Shown: in pieces, positions 7,872 to 18,794 of the stretch
Layout of the letters: each line of letters opens with the position of its first letter
Position numbering within the stretch: the first letter of the stretch is position 1
Notes under the pieces: model-generated
Databases searched by the model: none
What the model saw: the letters and a program-made list of their open reading frames with translations, nothing else
What the model was told of the DNA's origin: nothing
Made by a program: the position numbers and the translations under genes
Assembly: GCF_001423585.1 (NCBI RefSeq)
Contig: NZ_LMOP01000008.1
Location: 254,949-318,948, forward strand
Reading direction: 5' to 3'
Length of the DNA stretch: 64,000 nucleotides
Source: Xanthomonas sp. Leaf148
Lineage (GTDB): Bacteria; Pseudomonadota; Gammaproteobacteria; Xanthomonadales; Xanthomonadaceae

Positions 7872-9437
7872 TCATCCTGCCGGGGCCGCCAGCGCCGCAT
7901 CGGACGGCGCGCGGGCGGCCGGGTCGGGCAGCGGCGGGGCGGGGCAGTGGTGACGCAGGAAGTCCGCATGCGGCGGCAACGTGGCCACGGTCGCGTCCAC
8001 GCGCTGGCGGATGCTTTCCAGAAAATGGCGCAGCTCCGCATCGCCCATCAGGTCGGCGACCGGGTGGTGCTGCTGCGGGGTGATGCCCTGGCCCAGCATC
8101 ACCTGCACCCAGGAGTTCTCTGCAAACAACTCGTTGCCCTGATGGAACACGCGCCCGCTCTGGCGAAACAGCTCCATGCGGTGGCGTAACGAGTCGGGAA
8201 TGTCCATCGCTGCGCAGTCGCGCCAGAACGGCGTGTCGCGGCGATCGGTGGCGTGGTAATGCAGGATCACGAAATCGCGGATATGCGCGATTTCATCGGC
8301 CGCCTGGCGGTTGTACTCGGCGATGTCGACCGCGTTGATCGTCTGCGGAAAGGTCTGCAGCAAGCGGACGATGCCGCGCTGGATCAGATGGATATTGGTC
8401 GACTCGATCGGCTCCAGAAACCCGCTGGCCAGCCCCAACGCCACGCAGTTCTTTTCCCACACGCGGTGGCGCTGATTGGGTGTGAAGCGCAGCGCCCGCG
8501 GTTCGGTGAGCGCACGTCCTTGCAGGTTGCGCTCCAGCACGGCCCGGGCGCTGTCCTGATCGGTATACCGGCTGGAATACACGATGCCGTTGCCCACGCG
8601 GTGCTGCAGCGGAATGCGCCACATCCAGCCCGATTGATCCGCGCGCGACCGCGTATAGGTTACCGGCGGGCCCACCGATTCGGTCTGCACCGCCAGCGCG
8701 CTGTCGGCAAACAACCAGCGCGACCAATCGTCGCTGCCCACGCCTAGCGTCTTGCCGATCAGCAACCCCGCAAAGCCGGTGCAATCGATGAATAGGTCGC
8801 CTTCCACGCGCGTGCCGTCCTGCAGCGTCAGCGCGGTGAGATAGCCGCTGTCCGGGTCGGTCTGCACCTCGCCGATGCGCCCTTCGATGCGCTGCACCCC
8901 AAAGCCTTCGCTGAAGCGGCGCAGGAAGCGCGCATACAGGCCCGCATCCAGGTGGTAGGCGTAGTTCATGCCACCGTTGGGCAGATGCGCAAAGCGGCCT
9001 TCCTGGGCGGCGCGCAACTCCAGGCAGTAGTCGCCGAAGTCGCGCGCCACACCGCGCTGGCGGCCCTTCAACCAGAAGTGGTGAAACCCCGCGCTCCAGT
9101 GATCGGTGCCGGTGTGGCCGAAGGAGTGGATGTAGTGCTTGTCCACATCGCGCCAATGCTCGAAGCCGATGCCGAGTTTGAAGGTGGCCTGGGTGGCGGC
9201 CATGAACGCGGCTTCGTCGATCTCCAGCAGCCGGTGGAAGGTGACCAGGCTGGGGATGGTGGCTTCGCCCACGCCTACCGTGCCGATCTCATCCGATTCC
9301 ACCAGGGTGATCTGCAACTGCCGGCCCAGCAGCTTGGACAGTGCGGCGGCGGCCATCCAGCCGGCGGTGCCGCCACCGGCGATGACCACGCGCCGCACCG
9401 GGCGCTGCTGGGGGTCCAAGGGGGCGGTGTACGACAT
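7872..9437 (-). CDS. Tryptophan halogenase-family FAD-dependent protein
   Basis: A 521-residue flavoprotein of the tryptophan-halogenase family. The FAD motif GGGTAGW is at about residues 21-27. TFKLGI (about residue 86) carries the Lys that corresponds to the active-site Lys of PrnA-type halogenases. The family motif WMWRIP is near residue 268, and EPIEST carries the Glu that corresponds to the catalytic Glu. These residues suggest a working halogenase or related monooxygenase. In Xanthomonas and Caulobacter, homologues next to TonB-dependent receptors are recurrent and their substrate is unsettled. Only 10 bases separate it from the cupin gene upstream. Confidence 0.9.
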   Translation of the reverse strand: MSYTAPLDPQQRPVRRVVIAGGGTAGWMAAAALSKLLGRQLQITLVESDEIGTVGVGEATIPSLVTFHRLLEIDEAAFMAATQATFKLGIGFEHWRDVDKHYIHSFGHTGTDHWSAGFHHFWLKGRQRGVARDFGDYCLELRAAQEGRFAHLPNGGMNYAYHLDAGLYARFLRRFSEGFGVQRIEGRIGEVQTDPDSGYLTALTLQDGTRVEGDLFIDCTGFAGLLIGKTLGVGSDDWSRWLFADSALAVQTESVGPPVTYTRSRADQSGWMWRIPLQHRVGNGIVYSSRYTDQDSARAVLERNLQGRALTEPRALRFTPNQRHRVWEKNCVALGLASGFLEPIESTNIHLIQRGIVRLLQTFPQTINAVDIAEYNRQAADEIAHIRDFVILHYHATDRRDTPFWRDCAAMDIPDSLRHRMELFRQSGRVFHQGNELFAENSWVQVMLGQGITPQQHHPVADLMGDAELRHFLESIRQRVDATVATLPPHADFLRHHCPAPPLPDPAARAPSDAALAAPAG

Positions 9438-9447
9438 GCGTCAATCC

Positions 9448-10461
9448 TCAGCGGTTCAAGCGTTGCAGCAAGCGCGCGCGCAGGCTGCGGGCACGGTTGT
9501 CGTCCATCGGGGCCAGCACACCGCGCGCCGCGTCGGGCACATGCGCAGCCGTGCTCTCATCGGCTTCGAACACGTAATGCCGGAACACCTCCTGCCAGGT
9601 GGCGCGTTGTTCCGGCGGCAGGTCGCGCAGGGTGAGCAACGCCAGCATCAGCGCGTTCATCGGCGAATCCATGTAGGCCGGGCTTTGCCGCCACCAGAAA
9701 TTGACCAGCACGTTGAAGCTTTCCAGCGCTTCCACGTGGTGCCACCACATGCTGGGAATGAACAGCGCATCGCCCGGTTCCAGCTCGGCGACCACGGCAT
9801 GTTCCAGCGCCTGCGCATAGCGCGGAAAGCGCTGCAGGTCCGGCGCGGCGATATCCACCAGGCTGACCGGCTGACCGGCCGGGGTCAGATCCAGCGGGCC
9901 GATGTACAGATTGCTCAACTGCTCGGGCGGAAACAGCGTAAAGCGGCGGCGCCCGGCGACCACGCAGGCCAGGTTGTCCGGCAGGTCCTGATGGGCAGCG
10001 ATCCGCGTGCGGTTGCCGATCCAGATACTGGCCAGCGGCTCGGCCTGCGGTAGCGCGATCGGGTTGTGCGCGCGCAGGCCGGGCAGGTAGGTGTCCAGCG
10101 TGGTGGAGCCGACATAGATCGCCGGCGGCTGCGCGTTGTGCAGGTCGCGCAACAAGGTGTCCAGCACCACCGTCAGCGGCACGCGCTCGGGGCGGAAGTT
10201 GAAGCCGCTCATGTCCGCGTTGTAGAAGAACCGCCCGCCGATCTCCGGTGGCCCGACTTGCGCCACCACCGCTTCGCCGCGATCGAATCCACGCAGGTAC
10301 GCGGCGGCCGCCTGCGCGGACTGCGCACCGGCTTGCGCCAACGGCCAGTCGCGCACCAGCCCGCGCAGGACCAGCGGCGTGGTCGAACGCAGCAGCGCAG
10401 GATCCAGCTGCTGCGGATCCAGGCCGTGGCGTTCGTCGATGGCGCGCGGCTCAGCCGGCAT
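9448..10461 (-). CDS. Cupin-like (JmjC/Cupin_8) domain protein
   Basis: A 337-residue protein of the cupin_8 family, which is related to Fe(II)/2-oxoglutarate hydroxylases. The metal motif appears as HQD in AAHQDLPDNLACV (about residues 156-158), with the distal His in MWWHHVEAL near residue 239. The Lys/Arg that would hold the co-substrate cannot be assigned with confidence. The gene overlaps the end of the SapC gene by 11 bases and lies 10 bases before the halogenase gene, so the three are one operon. Role unknown; protein or ligand hydroxylation is possible from the fold. Confidence 0.85.
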   Translation of the reverse strand: MPAEPRAIDERHGLDPQQLDPALLRSTTPLVLRGLVRDWPLAQAGAQSAQAAAAYLRGFDRGEAVVAQVGPPEIGGRFFYNADMSGFNFRPERVPLTVVLDTLLRDLHNAQPPAIYVGSTTLDTYLPGLRAHNPIALPQAEPLASIWIGNRTRIAAHQDLPDNLACVVAGRRRFTLFPPEQLSNLYIGPLDLTPAGQPVSLVDIAAPDLQRFPRYAQALEHAVVAELEPGDALFIPSMWWHHVEALESFNVLVNFWWRQSPAYMDSPMNALMLALLTLRDLPPEQRATWQEVFRHYVFEADESTAAHVPDAARGVLAPMDDNRARSLRARLLQRLNR

Positions 10462-11152
10462 GGCGGCGATTCAGGCGTTCGAGCAGGTGGCGGAATTGCG
10501 CGACCGAAGCCACCGCCATGTACAGCGGCTCCAGATCGCCATGCCGGTGCAGGTCCAGCAGCGCCGTCTTGCCGAGCGCGCGCAGGCGTTCTTCGTGCAC
10601 GGTATGCAGGCCGGCCAGCCGGCAGTCCAGGCCGTTATCCAGGGTCGCTTCGAACACGAACGGTTCCAGCAACTCGTAGCGCAGCAGGCGCTCGACGAAG
10701 GCGTCGCTCGCCGCCAGCCCATCGTGCAGCGTGCGCAGCAATTGGCTGATGTGATACAGAAAATCGGTGGTGCCGCCGTGTTCGCGGAACAGCAGCTCGC
10801 CGTCCTGCGTGCTGATGCGTGGGCTGTCCAGGTCCACGTGCACCATCGGCCCTTCCGGTTGCTGGCCGATCAGAAACGGTTGGCGCTGGATCGCCATTGG
10901 CACATACGGCGCATCCCAGCGCGCGCCATCCAGAAACAGGTTTTCGCCCAGGCGTAATCCCAGCAGGGCCAGCGGTTGAAACCGCCCGCTATCGTTGCGG
11001 TGGAACACGATTGGGTATTGGCCTTGCAGCTGGCGGAATTCCTGCGGAAACGTCGCCGCCGACATCACGTCATCGCCATAGGCGGCGCCATAGGCGGTGA
11101 TCACGCGCAGATCGCGGTGATCGAGATTGTTCAACAACACAGCATTGGTCAT
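10451..11152 (-). CDS. SapC-family protein
   Basis: A 233-residue protein starting MTNAVLLNNLDHRDLRV, typical of the SapC family (named after a Campylobacter S-layer locus protein). Its conserved parts include FPQEFRQLQGQYPIVF, the DLDSPRI region and LFREHGG. Longer starts up to 11299 lie across the intergenic hairpin and were rejected. No signal peptide is seen, so it is probably cytoplasmic. It follows the receptor gene after 152 bases and overlaps the cupin gene. In related bacteria SapC genes repeatedly lie next to receptors and tryptophan-halogenase genes. Biochemical function unknown. Confidence 0.87.
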   Translation of the reverse strand: MTNAVLLNNLDHRDLRVITAYGAAYGDDVMSAATFPQEFRQLQGQYPIVFHRNDSGRFQPLALLGLRLGENLFLDGARWDAPYVPMAIQRQPFLIGQQPEGPMVHVDLDSPRISTQDGELLFREHGGTTDFLYHISQLLRTLHDGLAASDAFVERLLRYELLEPFVFEATLDNGLDCRLAGLHTVHEERLRALGKTALLDLHRHGDLEPLYMAVASVAQFRHLLERLNRRHAG

Positions 11153-11258
11153 GGGGGTCGCCACATCACGCGGGGGCGCGTGGCCCATGCTTGGACAGTT
11201 ACCCCTCGCGCGGCAAGTGCCGCTGTCGTGCTGCACCTGTCGCAGGAAGGTCGTGCAA

Positions 11259-11287
11259 GCGTCCCGGCAGACGCGCTGCCGGGACGC
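11259..11287. terminator. Intercistronic hairpin between receptor and SapC genes
   Basis: A perfect 12-bp stem (GCGTCCCGGCAG and its complement) with an ACGCG loop lies 18 bases after the receptor stop. It has no T tract in the minus direction, so it may attenuate transcription or protect the 3' end of the receptor mRNA rather than end all transcription. Confidence 0.6.
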
Positions 11288-11304
11288 TCGGTGCCGCAAT
11301 TACA

Positions 11305-14300
11305 TCACCAGAACTTGTAGCGCAGGCCCAGCATGTAGCGCGGGCCGGTCTGGGTGGCATAGACGATCTGGTTCTTCTGCCGGCCGTGCTGACGCTGCAC
11401 TTCGTCGGTGAGGTTGATCGCCTCCAGGCTCAGCGACAGGTTCTCGTTCCACTGGTAGCCGATGCTCAAATCCAGCTGGCCATAGGCTTCGGTGTAGACC
11501 GGGTTGGGCTGGCCGCTGCCGTCGAAACGCGCGGCCAGGAACTCGTCGCGCCAGTTGTAGGCCGCACGCACCTGCCACTTGTCCTTGTCGTAGAAGCCGA
11601 CCACGTTGGCCGAATCGCTCAGGCCTTCCAGCGCGAACTGCTCGCCGATCACCGCATTGTTATAGGTCAGCCCGGAGTCGACCATGGTGTAGTTGGCCGA
11701 CACGCCGAAGCCGCTGACGCCGAACATGTGCTGCAGGTTGAATTCCCACCCGTCCAGCGACGCCGAGCGCTGGTTGGCCGGCGCGGTGATGGCGAAGTTG
11801 GCCACCGGGTCGCCGGGCTGCCCGCTGATCACGCCGGTGGCGTTGCCGTTGGCATCGTCGGCCCCGCGCACCACGCCGGGCGCGCCGCCGCGGTTGCGGA
11901 AGATGTAGTTGCGGATACAGGTCAGGTCGGCCGAGGCGCAGCCGTTGCCCAGCGCTTCGTTCCAGTACGTACCGCCCACCGGGGTGTTCAATCCCAGCGC
12001 GGTGTCGTTGCGCGTGGTCACACCGATGTAGTTGTCGATGTTCTTGCGGAAAAAGCCCACCGAGGCGTAGCTGGCATCGCTGTAGTACCACTCCAGCGAA
12101 ACATCGATGTTGTGCGAGAGCAGCGGCTTCAGGCCGGGGTTGCCTTCCTGGCCGGTGCCGCCTTCCAGGCGTGCGATCTGGTTGAGCGTCTGCCCGCCCT
12201 GGATGTCGCCCCAGCCGGGACGGCCGATGGTTTCGCCGTAACTGCCGCGCAGCACCAGGTCGTCGGTGAGCTTGAAGCTCAGGTCCAGGCTGGGCAGCCA
12301 GTATTCGTACTTGCCGCTGCCGCCGGCGAAGGCCGAGTCGGCCAGACGGATCGGCAACTCGTTGTTGGCGACCCAATCGATGCCGACCGCCACCGGCACC
12401 AGCGCCTGCGCGTCCACCTTGGTTTCTTCGTAACGCACACCGGCGGCCAGGCTGATCGGCACGCGCAGATCGTCCCAGCTGTTATTCCACTGCAGGTAGG
12501 CGTTCTTGGATTTTTCAGTCACTCGGCGGTCGGTGTTGAACACCGGCGAGATGCGGTACAGCGCGTCATCGCCCGCAGCTTGCGCGGCGGCCTGGCGTGC
12601 GCGCTCGAAGTCGAACAGGAACAACTGGTTGAACTGCGCCGGGTTGCCGCTGCCGCCGATCGCATCGAAATACTGCGCGAACGAGCTCGGAATCCACAGA
12701 TCGTCCGGGTAATCAGCCGCGGTGCCGTTGCCGCCCCAGGTATCGCGCTGCACGTTGGAGAACGCCGAACGATTCTTCACTTCGGTGCTGCCGATACCGA
12801 ACTTCAACTGCGAGTAATTTTCGAAGGTGAAGTCGCCGTTGACCTGCGCCTGGTCGATCTCCGACTTCATGTAGCTGTTGCGGAACGCCGAGCCGGTGAC
12901 CAACGTGCGCGAGGGGTCCAGCCCGTTCAGGCCGAAGCCCAGCTGCTGCTGCAACACCGGGAAATCCTTGCTGAAATCCACCACCGAGGTGCCGCGGTAG
13001 AAGCCGGACACGCCCAGCGAATTGCTCGACCCGTACGGGCTGTCCGCGCCGGCTTCGGCGGTGGAGCGGTGGATATCGAAGTTGAGCTTGAACTGATCGT
13101 TCACCGCCCAATCCACGTTGAAGCCCAGCGACTTGTTCTGGTTACGCGTCGCGGCGTTGGAGCCGGCGGTAGCCAGATCGCTGGTAGCCGGGTTGACGAT
13201 TTCCGAGTAGGTGATCGGACCTGCCACCGGACCATTGGTCCAGGCGCTGGCGGAGGGGCCGTAGTTGAACCACACCGACATTTCGTTGCGCTGCTGCTGG
13301 ATCTTGTTTTCCGAGTACGTGTAATCCAGCGTGGTAGTGATGTTGTCGAGCGGCTTGTACTGCAGTACCAGCTGGCCGTTGGTGCGCTGGCGCTCAACGC
13401 CGACCACGCGGTAGTTGAGGTTCTGCGGCACCGAGTAGATATCGTTCGGGCCGGGGCGGTTGACAATGTTCTCCGAGCCCGGCGCACCCGGCTGCGGGAT
13501 GGTGCCGTAGGCGGTGGAATCGCCACGGAACGAACGCCAGCCGTTAGGCACGCCGACCTGGCTGTAGCCAAAGTCGCGTTCCTGGTAGCTGCCGCTCAAC
13601 GACACGCCAAAGCGTCCATCGGCCGAGGTGGTGCTGAAGATGCCGGAGATTTCCGGCGTCAGCGAGTCGCCCTGCAGGCGGCCGGGCAGGTTCTCGTTGG
13701 ACGCATCGTGCACGCCCTTGAGGCCCACGTTGGCATGCATGCCCGGGTTGTCCAGCGGCCGGGCCGTCTTGATGTTGATGGTGGCACCGATGCCGCCGGT
13801 GGGCGTGCTGGCGCGGCTGGTCTTGAACACCTCGATGCCGGAGATCGACTCGGACGCCAGGTTGGCGAAGTCGAACGCACGCGAGTTGGAGGCATTGGAT
13901 TCTTCGATGCTGGCGCCCGGCATCTGCCGGCCGTTCAACAACACCAAGTTGAAGTCGGGGCCGACGCCACGCACGGTGACGCGCGAGCCTTCGCCCAGCG
14001 AACGGTCGATCGACACGCCGCTGATGCGCTGCAGCGACTCGGCCAGGTTGGTATCGGGGAACTTGCCGATGTCCTCGGCCACGATGCCGTCGACGATGCC
14101 CTGCGCGTCGCGCTTGACGTTCATCGACGAGGTGAGGCTGCCGCGGATACCGCTGACCTGCACGGTATCGAGCGTGGCAGGGTCGGCCTGGCTGGAGCCG
14201 GGAACGGTCGAGGCCGACTGCGGCGCCGGCGCGGTTTGCGCGGCCAGCGGCGTCGACAATGCGAACAACAAGGCAGACGTCAAGCGCCGCGTGCGCGGCA

Positions 14301-14319
14301 GGGTGCGTAGCTCTCTCAC
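11305..14319 (-). CDS. TonB-dependent receptor, Xanthomonas/Caulobacter type
   Basis: A 1004-residue outer-membrane receptor. A signal peptide (SALLFALSTPLAAQ) is followed by the TonB-box-like TLDTVQVSG, a plug domain with IGKFPDTNLAESLQRISGVSIDR-like signature segments and VRGVGPDFN, and a long beta-barrel ending in a C-terminal Trp, as usual for outer-membrane proteins. The plug signature fits the TIGR01782-type family used for uptake of plant or host carbohydrates and other nutrients. The open frame runs up to 14391 but the only ATG lies across the operator-like palindrome, so GTG 14319 (VRELRTLPR) is chosen. It is the first gene of the SapC/cupin/halogenase operon; the transported ligand is unknown. 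Confidence 0.9.
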   Translation of the reverse strand: MRELRTLPRTRRLTSALLFALSTPLAAQTAPAPQSASTVPGSSQADPATLDTVQVSGIRGSLTSSMNVKRDAQGIVDGIVAEDIGKFPDTNLAESLQRISGVSIDRSLGEGSRVTVRGVGPDFNLVLLNGRQMPGASIEESNASNSRAFDFANLASESISGIEVFKTSRASTPTGGIGATINIKTARPLDNPGMHANVGLKGVHDASNENLPGRLQGDSLTPEISGIFSTTSADGRFGVSLSGSYQERDFGYSQVGVPNGWRSFRGDSTAYGTIPQPGAPGSENIVNRPGPNDIYSVPQNLNYRVVGVERQRTNGQLVLQYKPLDNITTTLDYTYSENKIQQQRNEMSVWFNYGPSASAWTNGPVAGPITYSEIVNPATSDLATAGSNAATRNQNKSLGFNVDWAVNDQFKLNFDIHRSTAEAGADSPYGSSNSLGVSGFYRGTSVVDFSKDFPVLQQQLGFGLNGLDPSRTLVTGSAFRNSYMKSEIDQAQVNGDFTFENYSQLKFGIGSTEVKNRSAFSNVQRDTWGGNGTAADYPDDLWIPSSFAQYFDAIGGSGNPAQFNQLFLFDFERARQAAAQAAGDDALYRISPVFNTDRRVTEKSKNAYLQWNNSWDDLRVPISLAAGVRYEETKVDAQALVPVAVGIDWVANNELPIRLADSAFAGGSGKYEYWLPSLDLSFKLTDDLVLRGSYGETIGRPGWGDIQGGQTLNQIARLEGGTGQEGNPGLKPLLSHNIDVSLEWYYSDASYASVGFFRKNIDNYIGVTTRNDTALGLNTPVGGTYWNEALGNGCASADLTCIRNYIFRNRGGAPGVVRGADDANGNATGVISGQPGDPVANFAITAPANQRSASLDGWEFNLQHMFGVSGFGVSANYTMVDSGLTYNNAVIGEQFALEGLSDSANVVGFYDKDKWQVRAAYNWRDEFLAARFDGSGQPNPVYTEAYGQLDLSIGYQWNENLSLSLEAINLTDEVQRQHGRQKNQIVYATQTGPRYMLGLRYKFW

Positions 14320-14731
14320 GATGATTCCATCCCCAAGCAAAGAAAGCCGGCCCCAAACGGGACAGGCAAAGGTCGAACAGCAATCGCGCATTTGTTAGCG
14401 CTGGCTTAACAAAGTCAATTTGCAGTGCAGCATCGGCCGCAAGCCAATGGCGTCACACATCGTTCCAATACGCACATCGCTTGATGCAGCCGCACTCGAT
14501 CGCTTGGTCGTACCATCGGGCGTCGATGACGCAGTGGCAGCTATCCCTGGGCGACCGACATGGCGACTGCGCACATTCAGCCGAGCGGAGTTGGCGCGTA
14601 GGTGCGGCAGGCAGGTTCAGCAGGGCGGGGGCGGGTGGCGACCTCGGCGCCTCGCAGGCCTGCCGACCACTTGCCTGCCGTGGTCCCATCGTCAGCCGCG
14701 CTAATCACCCTTTACGCACCGGAGCGAACCA
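14320..14731. other. Divergent intergenic region
   Basis: The region between the receptor gene (minus) and the glutathione transferase gene (plus). It contains the operator-like palindrome at 14391-14413. The rest shows only short non-conserved frames. Confidence 0.5.
14391..14413. promoter_or_regulatory. LacI-type operator-like palindrome upstream of the receptor
   Basis: Perfect 7-bp arms TTTGTTA / TAACAAA flank GCGCTGGCT. Read on the minus strand it contains AGCGCTAACA, the 3' part of the TGGTAGCGCTAACA box described for sugar-responsive LacI-type regulation in Xanthomonas (10 of 14 positions match). It lies 72 bases upstream of the proposed GTG start, a sensible operator position. Confidence 0.6.
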
Positions 14732-15421
14732 ATGATCGATCTGTACTACTGGCCCACCCCCAACGGCCACAAAGTCACCTTGTTCCTGGAAGAGGCCGGG
14801 CTGGACTACACGCTCAAGCCGGTCAACATCGGCAAGGGCGACCAGTTCGAGCCGGCGTTCCTGCAGATTTCGCCCAACAACAAGATGCCGGCCATCGTCG
14901 ACCATGCACCCGCGGATGGCGGCGCGCCGCAGGCGGTGTTCGAGTCCGGCGCGATCCTGCTGTATCTGGCCGAAAAGACCGGCCGCTTCTTGCCGCGCGA
15001 CGCCCGCGGCCGCATCGCTGCACTGGAGTGGTTGTTCTGGCAGATGGGTGGGCTGGGCCCGATGACCGGCCAGATGGGCCACTTCAACGTCTACGCACCC
15101 GAAAAGATTGCCTACGCCATCGATCGCTACAACGCCGAAGTCCGCCGCCTGCATGGCGTACTCGACAAGCGCCTGGCCGAGCATGCGTTTTTGGCCGGCA
15201 ACGATTACGGCATCGCCGACATGGCCAGTTACCCCTGGCTGCAGGTGTATGGCGACCTCAAGCCCGACTTCGAAGCGTTTCCCAATCTGCACCGCTGGCA
15301 CACCGCCATCGCCGCCCGCCCGGCCACCCAACGTGCGTATGCGCTCAAGGAGCAGGTCAATCCCAACGCCGGCAAGCCGCTCAGCGACGAAGAGCGCAAG
15401 CACCTGTTCGGCAAGCGCTGA
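14732..15421 (+). CDS. Glutathione S-transferase family protein (YfcG/Nu-class-like)
   Basis: A 229-residue glutathione transferase. The N-terminal thioredoxin-fold half starts MIDLYYWPTPNGHKV, with NKMPAIVD (the cis-Pro loop) near residue 50 and ESGAILLYLAEKTG (the glutathione-binding Ser) near residue 70. The C-terminal helical half includes WLFWQMGGLGPMTGQ and the conserved capping segment YGIADM. The TPNG start and the MGGLGPM motif match the E. coli YfcG/YghU group, which acts as glutathione-dependent disulfide-bond oxidoreductase. It appears to be a single gene. Confidence 0.88.
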   Translation: MIDLYYWPTPNGHKVTLFLEEAGLDYTLKPVNIGKGDQFEPAFLQISPNNKMPAIVDHAPADGGAPQAVFESGAILLYLAEKTGRFLPRDARGRIAALEWLFWQMGGLGPMTGQMGHFNVYAPEKIAYAIDRYNAEVRRLHGVLDKRLAEHAFLAGNDYGIADMASYPWLQVYGDLKPDFEAFPNLHRWHTAIAARPATQRAYALKEQVNPNAGKPLSDEERKHLFGKR

Positions 15422-15528
15422 GGCAAAGCGGTAGGAGCGTTCGCGCAGCAGTACACGCGGCGATCGCGGCGACTGTTGCAACTGCGCAGCAACAACAAAT
15501 GCAAGCAGCATCAGCAAGCAGAATCAGC

Positions 15529-15580
15529 AACCAGCAAGAGCAACCAGCAAGAGCGAGCAGCAAGAGCGAGCAGCAGCAAA
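15529..15580 (+). repeat. Degenerate 13-bp tandem repeat
   Basis: Two exact units AACCAGCAAGAGC (15529, 15542) are followed by GAGCAGCAAGAGC and a weaker fourth unit, within a longer CAG/CAA-rich stretch. Confidence 0.7.
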
Positions 15581-15642
15581 GAGTTAGCAGCGGCACTCGC
15601 GCACATCAACCGCACGCGACAAATCGAACGCGGCTGATCGAG

Positions 15643-15680
15643 CCCCTCTCCCCCCGGGAGAGGGGTTGGGGTGAGGGTAC
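15643..15680. repeat. Short palindromic repeat with CCCCTCTCCC core, second copy
   Basis: The palindrome CCCCTCTCCC/GGGAGAGGGG followed by TTGGGGTGAGGGTAC is the same element as at 6091-6127 in opposite orientation. Confidence 0.7.
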
Positions 15681-15735
15681 GCAAGTAGCATCAGACCTAC
15701 CGCGGCCCGCAATCTGCTTTGCACAAAATGTGTAG

Positions 15736-18180
<2,445 letters not shown>

Positions 18181-18243
18181 ACGGCTGCCGCTGCGTTAGA
18201 CGTATCGCCTGTCGGTTTCCCCTGCGTTCGCACACGGAGTGCC

Positions 18244-18726
18244 ATGTCGCTGCCGCCCCCCATTCCCGTTGCATCGCCGCATCGTTTGCGCTCTGTCGAG
18301 TTCTGGAGCCGGCATTGGAAGTGGGTCGTTCCCGGCATCGGCGTGGCGCTATTCCTGCTGCTGGCATTGGTGATCGGCGCGTTGATCTACGTGATTACTG
18401 CGGCAGTGAAATCCAGCGATGTGTACCGCGACGCGCTGCGCATCGCCAAGGCCGACACGCATGTCGTGCAGACCCTGGGCACTCCCATCACCGAAGCGTT
18501 TCTGCCCGATGGCAGCATCAGTTATGTCGGCGACATCGGCGAGACGCATTTCAGCGTGGGCCTGCACGGGCCGCGCGGTAGCGGCAACGTGCAAGTGGAT
18601 GCCACGCGCATGCACGGCCGTTGGACCTACCAGACCCTGACGTTTGCCGGTCCACACGGCGACCCGATCAACCTGTCGCCAGCGACGTCTGCAGTTCCCG
18701 CGCAGTCGCAGCCCCGTACGCCATGA
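18244..18726 (+). CDS. Coa1-like single-pass membrane protein
   Basis: A 160-residue protein with a Pro-rich cytoplasmic start, one strong membrane helix (about residues 31-53) and a C-terminal domain. The segments LGTPITEAF and GDIGETHFSVGLHGPRG ... VDATRMHGRWTY resemble the Coa1/Tim21-like fold found in cytochrome c oxidase assembly factor 1 and many uncharacterised bacterial proteins. In bacteria the role is not known. Its place between two secreted peptidase genes gives no clear hint. Confidence 0.7.
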   Translation: MSLPPPIPVASPHRLRSVEFWSRHWKWVVPGIGVALFLLLALVIGALIYVITAAVKSSDVYRDALRIAKADTHVVQTLGTPITEAFLPDGSISYVGDIGETHFSVGLHGPRGSGNVQVDATRMHGRWTYQTLTFAGPHGDPINLSPATSAVPAQSQPRTP

Positions 18727-18794
18727 CTTAAGGCGGATTGCTGCCGCCGCCGCAGATGCGTAGGGTCGCGCTACTCAATTTGCGGATCTGCCTC

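Noticed and set aside
11191..14310. A 1039-codon plus-strand open frame across the receptor gene
   Set aside because: It is the antisense shadow of the minus-strand TonB-dependent receptor, caused by high G+C codon use. The translation has no motif, while the minus frame has a complete receptor with signal peptide, plug and barrel.
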